NCBI RefSeq assembly: GCF_003325375.1
Contig: NZ_CP030862.1
Coordinates: 3,785,501 to 3,849,500 of the forward strand
Direction of reading: 5' to 3'
DNA: 64,000 nt
Source of the DNA: Streptomyces globosus
GTDB lineage: Bacteria; Actinomycetota; Actinomycetes; Streptomycetales; Streptomycetaceae
Part shown: positions 17,079 to 27,288 of the stretch, one piece after another
How positions within the stretch are numbered: position 1 is the first letter of the stretch
How the letters are laid out: each line of letters opens with the position of its first letter
Position numbers and translations under genes: made by a program
The notes under the pieces: generated by a model
The model's database searches: none
What the model saw: the letters and a program-made list of their open reading frames with translations, nothing else
What the model was told of the DNA's origin: nothing

Positions 17079-17357
17079 ATGGGCATCATCGCGTGGATAC
17101 TCATCGGCCTGCTCGCGGGCCTCATCGCCAAGGCGCTCATGCCGGGCAAGGACCCCGGCGGCATCATCATCACCACACTCATCGGCATCGCCGGCGGCCT
17201 GCTCGGCGGGTGGCTGGGGAAGGTCCTCTTCGGGGTCGACTCGATCGACGGGTTCTTCGACCTCTCCACCTGGATCGCCGCCGTCGTCGGCTCCGTCATC
17301 CTCCTGGCCCTCTACCGGCTGGCCACAGGCGGCCGGCACGCCCACCGGCACACGTGA
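17079..17357 (+). CDS. GlsB/YeaQ/YmgE family stress membrane protein
   Basis: The 92-residue protein is hydrophobic and has three predicted spans: MGIIAWILIGLLAGLIAKAL, then PGGIIITTLIGIAGGLLGGW, and a C-terminal span ending IAAVVGSVILLALYRLA. Glycine-rich spans with MPGKDPGG between the first two are the family hallmark (transglycosylase-associated protein-like). Members are induced by general stress. AGGAGGA lies eight bases upstream of ATG. It is a single gene ended by the hairpin at 17405-17449. Confidence 0.93.
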   Translation: MGIIAWILIGLLAGLIAKALMPGKDPGGIIITTLIGIAGGLLGGWLGKVLFGVDSIDGFFDLSTWIAAVVGSVILLALYRLATGGRHAHRHT

Positions 17358-17404
17358 CCTGACCCGACCTGGTCCGCCCGGCGCGGCGGACGGGCGCAGC
17401 ACAT

Positions 17405-17449
17405 CGGCGAACGGCTCCTTCCCCGTCCGGGGGCAGGGGCCGTTCGCCG
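17405..17449. terminator. Bidirectional hairpin terminator
   Basis: A perfect 11-bp stem (CGGCGAACGGC pairing with GCCGTTCGCCG) encloses a G/C-rich loop that can itself fold (CCCC...GGGG). It lies between the stops of the convergent GlsB and ABC-F genes. Confidence 0.8.
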
Positions 17450-17462
17450 TACGCCTGCGGGA

Positions 17463-19124
17463 TCACCGGGCCGCGAGGGCGCGGGCCGCCGCAGGTCCCG
17501 CGGGGGCGGCGGCACCGGGCCACGGCTCCAGCTCCAGGCGCCGGCCGGCGAAGCCCGCCCGCAGCCGGCGGTCGTGGCTGACCACGACCAGGGTGCCCGC
17601 GTACCGGCCGAGCGCGGCCTCGATCTCCTCCACCAGGCCGGGTGCCAGGTGGTTGGTCGGCTCGTCGAGCAGGAGCAGGTCGGCGGGCGCGGTCACCAGG
17701 CGGGCGAGTTCCAGCTTGCGGCGCTGCCCGGTCGACAGGCAGCGGACCGGGGTGCGCAGGTCGGCCTCGGCGAACAGGCCGAGCGCCAAGAGCTCCTCCT
17801 CCCGGCCCGCTCCGAACGCGGCGGCGAGGGTCCTCGGATCGTCGGGCAGGGCGGTGTCCTGGGCGAGCATGCCGACCCGCGCCGGGGCGCGCACCGTTCC
17901 GGCGTCCGGGGTGAGCCGGCCGGCGAGGAGCCGCAGCAGGGTGGTCTTGCCGGCCCCGTTCGGCCCGGTGACCAGGATCCGCTCGCCGGGCTCCAGGCGC
18001 AGGGCGTCCAGCCGGAGCCGCCCGTCGACCCGTACGCCGGCCAGCTCGACGGCCGCCGCCCGGCCTTCGATCCGGGCGGCGAACCGCAGCGGCTCCGGCG
18101 GCTTCGGGACCGGGTGTTCGGCGAGCCGCCGCAGCTGTTCGCGGGCGGCGCGGATGCGGCCCATCGCACCGTGCGCCCTGGACCGGGCCCGGAAGGCCCC
18201 CGCACCGCTGAACGCGGCGGGCGCCTTGCGCGGGATCGCGGCGAGCCGGTCGATGCCGCTGTCGGCGAGGGCCGCGTACCGGGCGGTACCGGCGCGCCAC
18301 TCCTCGTACTGCCGCTCGCGGCGCACCCGGTCGGCGGCCCGGCCCGCCAGGTAGCCGCCGTAGCCGTTGCCGTACCGGCGCACGGTCCGGGTCTCCTGGG
18401 CGACCTCGACGACGGCCGTGGTGACCCGGTCGAGGAAGGCGCGGTCGTGGGTGACGGCGACGACCGTCCCCCGGTGGGCGAGGAGCCGCTCCTCCAGCCA
18501 GCCGACGGCCTCGTCGTCGAGGTCGTTGGTGGGCTCGTCGAGGAGGAGCAGCTCGGGGTCGGCCGCGAGGGCCGCGGCGAGCGCGAGGCGGGAGCGCCGG
18601 CCGCCGGAGAGGGTGCCGAGGGGGCGGGCGCGGTCGAGGGTTTCGCGCTCGCCGAGCCGCCGCAGCGCGCTGTCGACGCGGCGGTCGGCGCCGGCGCCGC
18701 CGCGCGCCTCGTAGGCGGCGAGCAGGGCCGCGTAGCCCTCCAGGTCGCCGGTGCGGTACAGCGCTGCCTCGGCCGAGCGGATGGCCTCCTCCAGCCGGCG
18801 CACGTGGGCGAGGGCGAGGTCGATCGCGGCGCCGACGGTCGCGGTGCCCGGCAGGTCGAGGGTCTGGGCGAGGTGGCCGGTGCCGCCGGGGGACTCGACG
18901 GTGACGCTGCCGTTGTCGGGGGCTTCGAGGCCGGCGAGGAGCTTCAGGAGGGTGGACTTACCGGAGCCGTTGTCGCCGACGACGCCGATGCGCTCGCCGG
19001 GGCGGACGGAGAGGGAGACGCGGTCGAGGACGATCCGGTCTTCGTAGCGCTTGGTGACGTCGGAGAGTTGGACACGGAACAAGGGCGGGACTCCCGGGGT
19101 GGGCGACAGGTCGGCACTGCACAT
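17463..19124 (-). CDS. ABC-F family ATPase (possible antibiotic-resistance ribosome protector)
   Basis: The 553-residue protein has two ABC ATPase domains and no membrane segments. Domain 1 carries Walker A GDNGSGKST, signature LSGGRRSR and Walker B ELLLLDEPTNDLDDE; domain 2 carries GPNGAGKTT, LSTGQRRK and DLLLLDEPTNHLAP. The roughly 80-residue linker (about 235-330) is Arg-rich and helical. This is the EttA/ARE layout: soluble, ribosome-binding. The start at 19124 is taken for lack of a better signal; a TTG near 19086 (LFRVQLSDVTKRY) has a GGGAG site. Two matching operator-like sites upstream suggest drug- or ligand-inducible control. Confidence 0.9.
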   Translation of the reverse strand: MCSADLSPTPGVPPLFRVQLSDVTKRYEDRIVLDRVSLSVRPGERIGVVGDNGSGKSTLLKLLAGLEAPDNGSVTVESPGGTGHLAQTLDLPGTATVGAAIDLALAHVRRLEEAIRSAEAALYRTGDLEGYAALLAAYEARGGAGADRRVDSALRRLGERETLDRARPLGTLSGGRRSRLALAAALAADPELLLLDEPTNDLDDEAVGWLEERLLAHRGTVVAVTHDRAFLDRVTTAVVEVAQETRTVRRYGNGYGGYLAGRAADRVRRERQYEEWRAGTARYAALADSGIDRLAAIPRKAPAAFSGAGAFRARSRAHGAMGRIRAAREQLRRLAEHPVPKPPEPLRFAARIEGRAAAVELAGVRVDGRLRLDALRLEPGERILVTGPNGAGKTTLLRLLAGRLTPDAGTVRAPARVGMLAQDTALPDDPRTLAAAFGAGREEELLALGLFAEADLRTPVRCLSTGQRRKLELARLVTAPADLLLLDEPTNHLAPGLVEEIEAALGRYAGTLVVVSHDRRLRAGFAGRRLELEPWPGAAAPAGPAAARALAAR

Positions 19125-19128
19125 TCAC

Positions 19129-19205
19129 AAGACGAACCGTCTCGTCTCGTTGACGTCCACGACCTTACGGGCCGCCGGGCCCCGACGCAAGACGTTTCGT
19201 CTCGC
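19129..19205 (-). promoter_or_regulatory. Promoter of the ABC-F gene with two 17-bp operator-like sites
   Basis: Two near-identical sites, CAAGACG-AAC-CGTCTCG (19129-19145) and CAAGACG-TTT-CGTCTCG (19189-19205), each contain a perfect AGACG-N3-CGTCT palindrome, and they lie exactly 60 bp apart. On the minus strand a promoter TTGCGT, 17-base spacer, TAAGGT runs between them, so the distal site overlaps the -35 box and the proximal one lies just before the start codon. The likely reader is a dimeric repressor encoded elsewhere; no TetR gene is adjacent. Confidence 0.65.
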
Positions 19206-19323
19206 AAGACGGGGTGCGCGGCCCACGGGCGGATGTACGGGCCTCGGCCGGGTATCCGCGCAGTGACACAACGACAGGACGGCGCGCCGCGCAGCGCGTT
19301 GCGGAGACGAAGCGGAGGTGGGG

Positions 19324-19758
19324 ATGGTGACGGTCAGGGCCGTGGGTTGGGCCCGCTCCTTCCCGGTGTCGCGCGGGGTGCGGGCGGCCCGTGAATGGAC
19401 GGCGGAGCACCTGGAGTCGGTGCCGTGGGACGAGGACACGAGGCGGGAGGCGACGTACTCGGTGCTCCTGACGGTGTCCGAGCTGGTGACCAACTCCCAC
19501 CGATACGCGGGTGGTTCGGCGCGGCTGGTGCTGACCTGGGACGGCAGCTGCCTGCACGTCAGCGTCGCGGACGACGACCCGCGCATGCCGCTGATGCGCC
19601 CCGCCGACGCCGACCTCGGGGCCACCTCGGGGCGCGGGCTCGGGATCGTGAGCGCCGTGGCCGACTCCTGCGACGTGCACGCCGTCCACGGCGGCAAGGC
19701 CGTGACCGCGTGCTTCGGCCCGCGCGGCGGGCCGGGGCCGCACGGCAGCGGCACCTGA
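19324..19758 (+). CDS. HATPase_c (anti-sigma factor/RsbW-like) ATP-binding protein
   Basis: The 144-residue protein is a stand-alone histidine-kinase-like ATPase domain of the streptomycete RsbW/SpoIIAB-like group. The N-box is SELVTNSHRYAG (about 57-68), the G1 region VADDDPRMP, and the G2 region ATSGRGLGIVSAVADS. Proteins of this type bind or phosphorylate anti-sigma antagonists, though many orphans have no known partner. Start ATG 19324 has GGAGG six bases upstream; the GTG at 19318 overlaps that site. Confidence 0.88.
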   Translation: MVTVRAVGWARSFPVSRGVRAAREWTAEHLESVPWDEDTRREATYSVLLTVSELVTNSHRYAGGSARLVLTWDGSCLHVSVADDDPRMPLMRPADADLGATSGRGLGIVSAVADSCDVHAVHGGKAVTACFGPRGGPGPHGSGT

Positions 19759-19921
19759 GCGTGTGCCCCCCGGCACGGGCCGATTTCGGCCGTTCTCGGC
19801 GGGCGGGATCTCGGGGCCTGCGGGACGGCCTCCGCGCTCCGGCCGGACAATGGTGCGCCGCCCCTGCCGGAGCCTGTCGGCCCGGCGGCGAGGGCGGCAC
19901 AGAAGGGAAGAGGAGGAACCC

Positions 19922-20188
19922 ATGCTGATCACGGTGACGCGTACGGGCGGCTTCGCCGGCCTGGAGCGCAGCGGCTCCCTCGACACGGAGTGCCGCACCG
20001 ACGGCGCCGCTCTGGAGGCGCTGGCCGCTCGGGCGCTGCGCGGCGGGTGCCCGCCCGACCGGCCGGCGGTGCCCGACGGGTTCGCCTACGTCGTGGAGGC
20101 CGCCGGGCGGGCCGTGGAACTGCGCGACCCGTACCTGACGGAGGACCAGCGTGAGCTGATCGGCACCGTCCTCAGCGAAGGCGCCTGA
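19922..20188 (+). CDS. Emfourin-like metalloprotease inhibitor family protein
   Basis: The 88-residue protein begins MLITVTRTGGFAGLERSGSL and ends VELRDPYLTEDQRELIGTVL, the two conserved ends of the emfourin family (inhibitors of M4 protealysin-like peptidases). No signal peptide is present, in keeping with intracellular inhibition. Emfourin genes usually sit beside the M4 peptidase they inhibit; none is adjacent here. The ribosome site GAGGAGG is optimally spaced. Family call is based on pattern recognition of these ends. Confidence 0.8.
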   Translation: MLITVTRTGGFAGLERSGSLDTECRTDGAALEALAARALRGGCPPDRPAVPDGFAYVVEAAGRAVELRDPYLTEDQRELIGTVLSEGA

Positions 20189-20269
20189 CGGGCGGGCGCC
20201 GCGGCCCCGGGCGCGGGGCGTTCGTACGCCATGCCGGGCACGGGCCGCCGCACGGACGGCCGTGGGGTG

Positions 20270-20539
20270 TCACACCTCGATGTACGCGACGACCACCACC
20301 GTGCGCAGGGCCGTGACGAAGTACAGGACGCGGACGGGTTCGATGTCGTCGGTGTATCGGAGCAGGCGGGGGCCGGGGCCGGTGCCGGGGAGCGGCTCGC
20401 CGATGTCGGGGTCGACGGAGATGACGACCAGGGCGCGGTCCAGGGCGTGGAGCTCTGCCTCGCTGGTGATGTCCTCCAGCTGCTTGGCCGCGGAGTCGGA
20501 GAAGGCGATGCGGGCGCGGCGTCCGCGCGGCGCGGCCAT
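20270..20539 (-). CDS. RelE/ParE-superfamily-like small protein
   Basis: The 89-residue protein begins [20 protein letters not shown], followed by a helix pair ([17 protein letters not shown]) and beta strands ending [20 protein letters not shown]. Helix-helix-strand order with a closing three-strand sheet is that of RelE/ParE toxins, but catalytic Arg/His residues are not obvious. The ATG overlaps the stop of an 18-codon frame (TGATG), so it seems translationally coupled. No typical antitoxin gene is adjacent. Toxin function is a guess from fold-like pattern. Confidence 0.6.
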   Translation of the reverse strand: MAAPRGRRARIAFSDSAAKQLEDITSEAELHALDRALVVISVDPDIGEPLPGTGPGPRLLRYTDDIEPVRVLYFVTALRTVVVVAYIEV

Positions 20540-20595
20540 CAGGCGCCGGCCCGGGGCCGGGGGGTGCGGTCGGCGGGGACCGGCATCTCGCTCAT
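20539..20595 (-). CDS. 18-residue coupled leader ORF before the RelE-like gene
   Basis: The frame [18 protein letters not shown] ends in TGA overlapping the ATG of the RelE-like gene as TGATG. A GGAG lies about ten bases before its ATG. It could be a leader peptide, a relict of an antitoxin, or the 5' end of a formerly longer gene. Evidence is the overlap and the ribosome site only. Confidence 0.35.
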   Translation of the reverse strand: MSEMPVPADRTPRPRAGA

Positions 20596-20811
20596 CACTC
20601 AGGCTCCAGGGGACACCGACGGCTTGCCGCCGCCACGGTATCGCCCGGCGGGCCGGCGGCGGGCGGCATCCCCCAAACGCGGCGCGTACCGGCCGCGGCC
20701 CCGCGTGGTGGCCGCACCGCGGGGACCCGTCCTGCGACGGTGGAAGACGCCCGGCCCGGCCGCGCGCCGCCACCGGGCGGGAGGACCGTCCGTCAGAGTG
20801 AGGAGTACCGG

Positions 20812-22566
20812 TTGTCTGCATCGGCTGCCACCGAGCCCGTCGCGCCCGTGCCGGCACCGGCCCGGTCCAGGGGGAAGGTGATGGTGGAGTGGCTGTCCAC
20901 CACCGACCACAAGAAGATCGGTCACCTCTACCTGATCGCCTCGTTCCTCTTCTTCCTCGTGGGCGGCGTGCTGGCCCTGCTGATGCGGGCGGAGCTGGCG
21001 CGGCCCGGCCTGCAGATCGTCTCCGCGGAGCAGTACAACCAGGCGTTCACGCTGCACGGTACGGTGATGCTGCTGTTCTTCGCGACGCCGACGTTCGCCG
21101 GGTTCGCCAACGCGATCATGCCGTTGCAGATCGGGGCGCCGGACGTGGCGTTCCCGCGGCTGAACATGCTGTCGTTCTGGTTCTTCCTGTTCGGCGGGAT
21201 CATCGTCGTCGCGAGCCTGCTGACCCCGCAGGGGACGGCGGACTTCGGCTGGACCGCGTACACGCCGCTGAGCGGGGCCGAGCGGAGCCCGTACATCGGC
21301 GGCGACATGTGGATCATGGGGCTGGTGCTGTCGGGGTTCGGGACGATCCTCGGCGCCGTCAACTTCGTCACCACGATCATCTGCCTGCGCGGGCCGGGGA
21401 TGACGATGTTCCGGATGCCGATCTTCACCTGGAACATCCTGCTGACGTCGGTGCTGGTGCTGTTCGCCTTCCCCGTCCTCGCGGCGGCCCTGCTGGTGCT
21501 GGAGTCGGACCGGAAGTTCGGCAGCCACGTCTACGACCCGGCCAACGGCGGACCGCTGCTGTGGCAGCACCTGTTCTGGTTCTTCGGGCACCCCGAGGTC
21601 TACATCATCGCGCTGCCGTTCTTCGGGATCGTCACCGAGATCCTGCCTGTCTTCTCGCGGAAGCCGGTGTTCGGCTACATCGGGCTGATCGGGGCGACGA
21701 TCGCGATCGCCGGGCTGTCGATGACGGTGTGGGCGCACCACATGTTCGCGACGGGGGCGGTGCTGCTGCCGTTCTTCTCGTTCATGACCTTCCTGATCGC
21801 GGTGCCGACCGGCGTGAAGTTCTTCAACTGGATCGGCACCATGTGGAGGGGGTCGTTGTCGTTCGAGACGCCGATGCTGTGGTCGATCGGCTTCCTGGTG
21901 ACGTTCCTGTTCGGCGGGCTGACCGGGGTCGTCCTGGCGTCCCCGCCGATGGACTTCCACGTCACCGACACCTACTTCGTCGTCGCCCACTTCCACTACG
22001 TCGTCTTCGGCACGGTGGTCTTCGCCATGTTCGCCGGCTTCTACTTCTGGTGGCCGAAGATGACCGGCACCATGCTCGACGAACGCCTCGGGAAGATCCA
22101 CTTCTGGACGCTGTTCGTCGGCTTCCACACCACCTTCCTGGTCCAGCACTGGCTGGGGGCGGAGGGCATGCCCCGGCGCTACGCCGACTACCTGGCCGCC
22201 GACGGGTTCACCGTCCTCAACTCGGTGTCCACGGTGGGGGCGTTCCTGCTCGGCCTGTCCACGCTGCCCTTCCTCTACAACGTGTGGAAGACCGCCGTGT
22301 CCGCGCCGCGGGTGGCCGTCGACGACCCGTGGGGCTTCGGGCGGTCCCTGGAGTGGGCGACCTCCTGCCCGCCGCCCCGCCACAACTTCGTGACGCTGCC
22401 CCGGGTGCGGTCGGAGTCCCCGGCGTTCGACCTGCACCACTACGAGATCGCCGAGTACGGGCGCCGCGAGAACGAGGGCCGGCGCGACCTCGCCGACGAG
22501 GACCGCGCGCACCTGCCGCCGGACGGCTCGCAGGACCGCGACGGCGGGCCCGGCCCGCGCGGGTAG
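20812..22566 (+). CDS. ctaD: Cytochrome c oxidase subunit I (aa3-type), orphan copy
   Basis: The 584-residue protein has twelve hydrophobic spans and the metal ligands of heme-copper oxidases: [15 protein letters not shown] (low-spin heme His), [15 protein letters not shown] (CuB His and the His-Tyr crosslink), [10 protein letters not shown] (CuB His pair) and [15 protein letters not shown] (heme a3 and heme a ligands). Start TTG at 20812 has GAGGAG eight bases upstream. Subunits II and III and the cytochrome bc genes are absent, unlike the main ctaCDEF locus of streptomycetes, so this looks like a second, stand-alone copy that would need subunit II from elsewhere. Confidence 0.93.
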   Translation: MSASAATEPVAPVPAPARSRGKVMVEWLSTTDHKKIGHLYLIASFLFFLVGGVLALLMRAELARPGLQIVSAEQYNQAFTLHGTVMLLFFATPTFAGFANAIMPLQIGAPDVAFPRLNMLSFWFFLFGGIIVVASLLTPQGTADFGWTAYTPLSGAERSPYIGGDMWIMGLVLSGFGTILGAVNFVTTIICLRGPGMTMFRMPIFTWNILLTSVLVLFAFPVLAAALLVLESDRKFGSHVYDPANGGPLLWQHLFWFFGHPEVYIIALPFFGIVTEILPVFSRKPVFGYIGLIGATIAIAGLSMTVWAHHMFATGAVLLPFFSFMTFLIAVPTGVKFFNWIGTMWRGSLSFETPMLWSIGFLVTFLFGGLTGVVLASPPMDFHVTDTYFVVAHFHYVVFGTVVFAMFAGFYFWWPKMTGTMLDERLGKIHFWTLFVGFHTTFLVQHWLGAEGMPRRYADYLAADGFTVLNSVSTVGAFLLGLSTLPFLYNVWKTAVSAPRVAVDDPWGFGRSLEWATSCPPPRHNFVTLPRVRSESPAFDLHHYEIAEYGRRENEGRRDLADEDRAHLPPDGSQDRDGGPGPRG

Positions 22567-22584
22567 CGCGGCGGACCGCCGCCC

Positions 22585-22620
22585 CGCGGCGGGGAGCCGG
22601 AACGCGGCGGGGAGCCGGAA
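22585..22620. repeat. Two tandem copies of an 18-bp unit
   Basis: CGCGGCGGGGAGCCGGAA occurs twice in direct tandem (22585-22602 and 22603-22620), followed by a partial third start CGCG. It lies in the 112-bp gap between the convergent ctaD and katG genes. Confidence 0.7.
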
Positions 22621-22678
22621 CGCGCGGCGCCGCCCGGGCGGCGGGCAGGAAGCGGGGCGGCGCGGGAAGCGGGGCCGG

Positions 22679-25214
<2,536 letters not shown>

Positions 25215-25466
25215 ATGCCGTACGCCATCCTCTGGGACGAGGCCGCCATCGACGCGGCGGCCGGCTTCATGGCGGACGACCCCGAGGGGTTGCGCCAGCT
25301 GATGTACTCCGTCGACCTCCTGGCCGCCGGGCCCCGGCCGCAGGGCACCGTCGAGTACGGCTCACCGCGGCTGCGCCGGATGCACGTGGGCCGGTACCGG
25401 GTGCTCTACGAGGTCGTCGACGCCTCGGCCGCCGTCGTCCTGTTCCACGTGGGCCGGCTGGGCTGA
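25215..25466 (+). CDS. RelE/ParE-family toxin-like protein
   Basis: The 83-residue protein starts MPYAILWDEAAIDAAAGFMA and ends VGRYRVLYEVVDASAAVVLF plus HVGRLG. The central GTVEYGSPRLRRMHVGRYRVLYEV matches the RelE/ParE pattern (LRVGDYRVLYEID...VxxVGHR), where the Arg residues in the strands contribute to ribosome-dependent mRNA cleavage in RelE or to gyrase binding in ParE. The GAGGG site lies 3-7 bases before ATG. No antitoxin gene is recognisable upstream; the preceding 200 bases look non-coding. It may be a solitary toxin-like gene. Confidence 0.75.
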   Translation: MPYAILWDEAAIDAAAGFMADDPEGLRQLMYSVDLLAAGPRPQGTVEYGSPRLRRMHVGRYRVLYEVVDASAAVVLFHVGRLG

Positions 25467-25542
25467 GCGGGCCGCCGGCCCCGGATCGGGCGCAGTCCGG
25501 GCGGGACCGGTTCGGACGCCGGATTCGGGTAAGGCGTCCGGC

Positions 25543-26643
25543 ATGGACAAGACCGAACGAGGCACACGGCAGGACGCGGACGGCGCGGTTCCGAGCCGCG
25601 GCCCGGCCGCCGCGGCTCCCGGGCCGGAGCAGGACGGCCCCGACAGGCCCACCGACCTGGGCAAGAGGTCCTGGAAGGCAGTACTGCGCCGCACCTTCGC
25701 GGAGTTCCGGGACGACGAACTGGCAGACCGGGCCGCTGCGCTCACCTATTACGGGGTGCTGGCGCTGTTCCCGGCGCTGCTCGTCCTCGTCTCGCTCCTC
25801 GGTGTGACGGGGAAGGCGGCGACGCAGGGCCTGCTGGACTCCGTGGCCAAGCTGACCCCGGGCGCGGCGCGGGACGTCATCGCCCGCGCGGTCGAGCAGT
25901 TGCAGGCGAGCAGCGGGACGGGCGGGGTGCTGGCGGTCGTCGGCCTGCTGCTGGCCCTGTGGTCGGCGTCGGGCTACGTGGCGGCGTTCATCCGCTCGGC
26001 GAACGCCGTGTACGACGTGCCGGAGGGCCGTTCGATCTGGAAGCTGACCCCGCTGCGGGTCGTGCTGACGCTGGTGCTGATGCTGCTGGCGGGGGCGAGC
26101 GCGGTGATCGTGGTCTTCACCGGCGGCCTGGCCCGGGAGGCCGGGGCCGCGCTCGGTGTCGGCGGGGCGGCGGTGACGGTGTGGTCGATCGCGAAGTGGC
26201 CGGTGCTCCTGCTGCTGGTCACCGCGATGATCGCGCTGCTGTACTGGGCGGCGCCGAACGCGAAGTCGCGCGGGTTCCTGTGGGTGACGCCGGGCAGTGT
26301 GGTGGCCCTGCTGATCTGGATGGCCGCCTCGGCGGGCTTCGCCGTGTACGTCGCGAACTTCGGCTCTTACAACAAGACGTACGGCACCCTCGCCGGTGTG
26401 ATCATCTTCCTGGTGTGGTTGTGGATCACGAACCTGGCGATCCTGCTGGGCCTGGAGTTCGATGCGGAGATGGCCCGCCAGCGCGCCATCCTTCGGGGGC
26501 ATCCCGCCGACAAGGAGCCCTACGTGGAGCCGCGCGACACCGGCGAGTGGTCGGACGCCGAGCGTGCGGAGTGGGACGGCGTCCCGGCGGACGGGACGAC
26601 CGCGGCCGGCCGGGCCGGCGGCGGGCACCGGCAGCCCGGCTGA
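25543..26643 (+). CDS. YihY/virulence factor BrkB family membrane protein
   Basis: The 366-residue protein has a Pro/Ala-rich N-terminus, then the family signature ADRAAALTYYGVLALFPALL (TM1), six hydrophobic segments and the conserved WYAPN-like ALLYWAAPNAKSRGFLWVTP loop. NFGSYNKTYGTLAGVIIFLVWLWITN is the typical last pair of spans, followed by a charged cytoplasmic tail. Despite an old RNase BN label, these are polytopic membrane proteins of unknown transport or envelope role. A hairpin at 26649-26668 follows the stop. Confidence 0.93.
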   Translation: MDKTERGTRQDADGAVPSRGPAAAAPGPEQDGPDRPTDLGKRSWKAVLRRTFAEFRDDELADRAAALTYYGVLALFPALLVLVSLLGVTGKAATQGLLDSVAKLTPGAARDVIARAVEQLQASSGTGGVLAVVGLLLALWSASGYVAAFIRSANAVYDVPEGRSIWKLTPLRVVLTLVLMLLAGASAVIVVFTGGLAREAGAALGVGGAAVTVWSIAKWPVLLLLVTAMIALLYWAAPNAKSRGFLWVTPGSVVALLIWMAASAGFAVYVANFGSYNKTYGTLAGVIIFLVWLWITNLAILLGLEFDAEMARQRAILRGHPADKEPYVEPRDTGEWSDAERAEWDGVPADGTTAAGRAGGGHRQPG

Positions 26644-26648
26644 CCCGG

Positions 26649-26668
26649 CCCGGCACCTCGGTGCCGGG
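26649..26668. terminator. Hairpin after the YihY gene
   Basis: A perfect 8-bp stem (CCCGGCAC / GTGCCGGG) with a four-base loop starts six bases after the YihY stop codon. Confidence 0.65.
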
Positions 26669-26808
26669 GGCTGCCGGGCAGGTCAGGAGGCGCCCGTCCG
26701 CAGGGCCCGCGCCTCCTCGGTGAGCCCCCTGAGCGGCCGAGGCGTGCGCCGGTCCGCCCGGCGGGCGGTGCGGGGTTTCCGGCACCGGCCGCCGGGCAGG
26801 TGCCGGCC

Positions 26809-27288
26809 ATGAACGGCCGACCCGGCGCCGCGGACTTCGAACTCGTGGACATGGTCCTCCTCCGGGAGGAGGACGCGTCCGTGCGGATCCGTCCGGCGCA
26901 GCAGTCCGACACCCTCGAACCCCTCGACCTGCCCGAGGGCGGTGTCGTCACGCTGTCGCTCGTCTTCCGCCTGGGCCGGGACGTCGACGGGCTCACCTAC
27001 ACCGAGGTCCGCATCCGGGAGGGCGTGCCCGGCCTCCCCTGCGAGACGCACCTGGGAAGCTTCCGCGCGGGCGGCCCCTACGAGATCCGCCTGCGCCCGG
27101 AGCGCCTGCCGTCGGGCCACGCGTCCTGCGGCACGTACGAGGTGCACGGCACCTTCACCGACCGCCGCGGCCGGCTGCTGGCCGGCGCGTACCGGCGCTA
27201 CCACGTGTCCCCGCACTCAGCCGACGTGCTGCTCCCCGGCTCGGCGGACGGCGGCGCGCGGACGCCGGGCGGGGCGGTCAGCGGTTGA
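26809..27288 (+). CDS. RhoGDI-like immunoglobulin-fold protein
   Basis: The 159-residue protein resembles the C-terminal immunoglobulin-like domain of eukaryotic Rho GDP-dissociation inhibitors. Matching landmarks in order: a ...VTLSLVFRLGRDVDGLTY segment against the FRVNREIVSGMKY of human RhoGDI, then R-x-G-V, then HLGSFRAGGPYEIRL against MVGSYGPRAEEYEFL, then PERLPSGHASCGTYEVHGTF against EEAPKGMLARGSYSIKSRF, then FTD. It lacks the roughly 60-residue N-terminal regulatory arm that contacts the GTPase switch regions, and has no signal peptide. The isoprenyl-pocket fold suggests lipid or prenyl-group binding. Start ATG 26809 is preferred to GTG 26800. Its end overlaps the convergent TspO gene by 11 bases. 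Confidence 0.8.
   Translation: MNGRPGAADFELVDMVLLREEDASVRIRPAQQSDTLEPLDLPEGGVVTLSLVFRLGRDVDGLTYTEVRIREGVPGLPCETHLGSFRAGGPYEIRLRPERLPSGHASCGTYEVHGTFTDRRGRLLAGAYRRYHVSPHSADVLLPGSADGGARTPGGAVSG

Noticed and set aside
20599..22512. 637-residue His/Gln/Glu/Arg-rich minus-strand frame
   Set aside because: It is the antisense of ctaD; its composition mirrors hydrophobic codons on the other strand.
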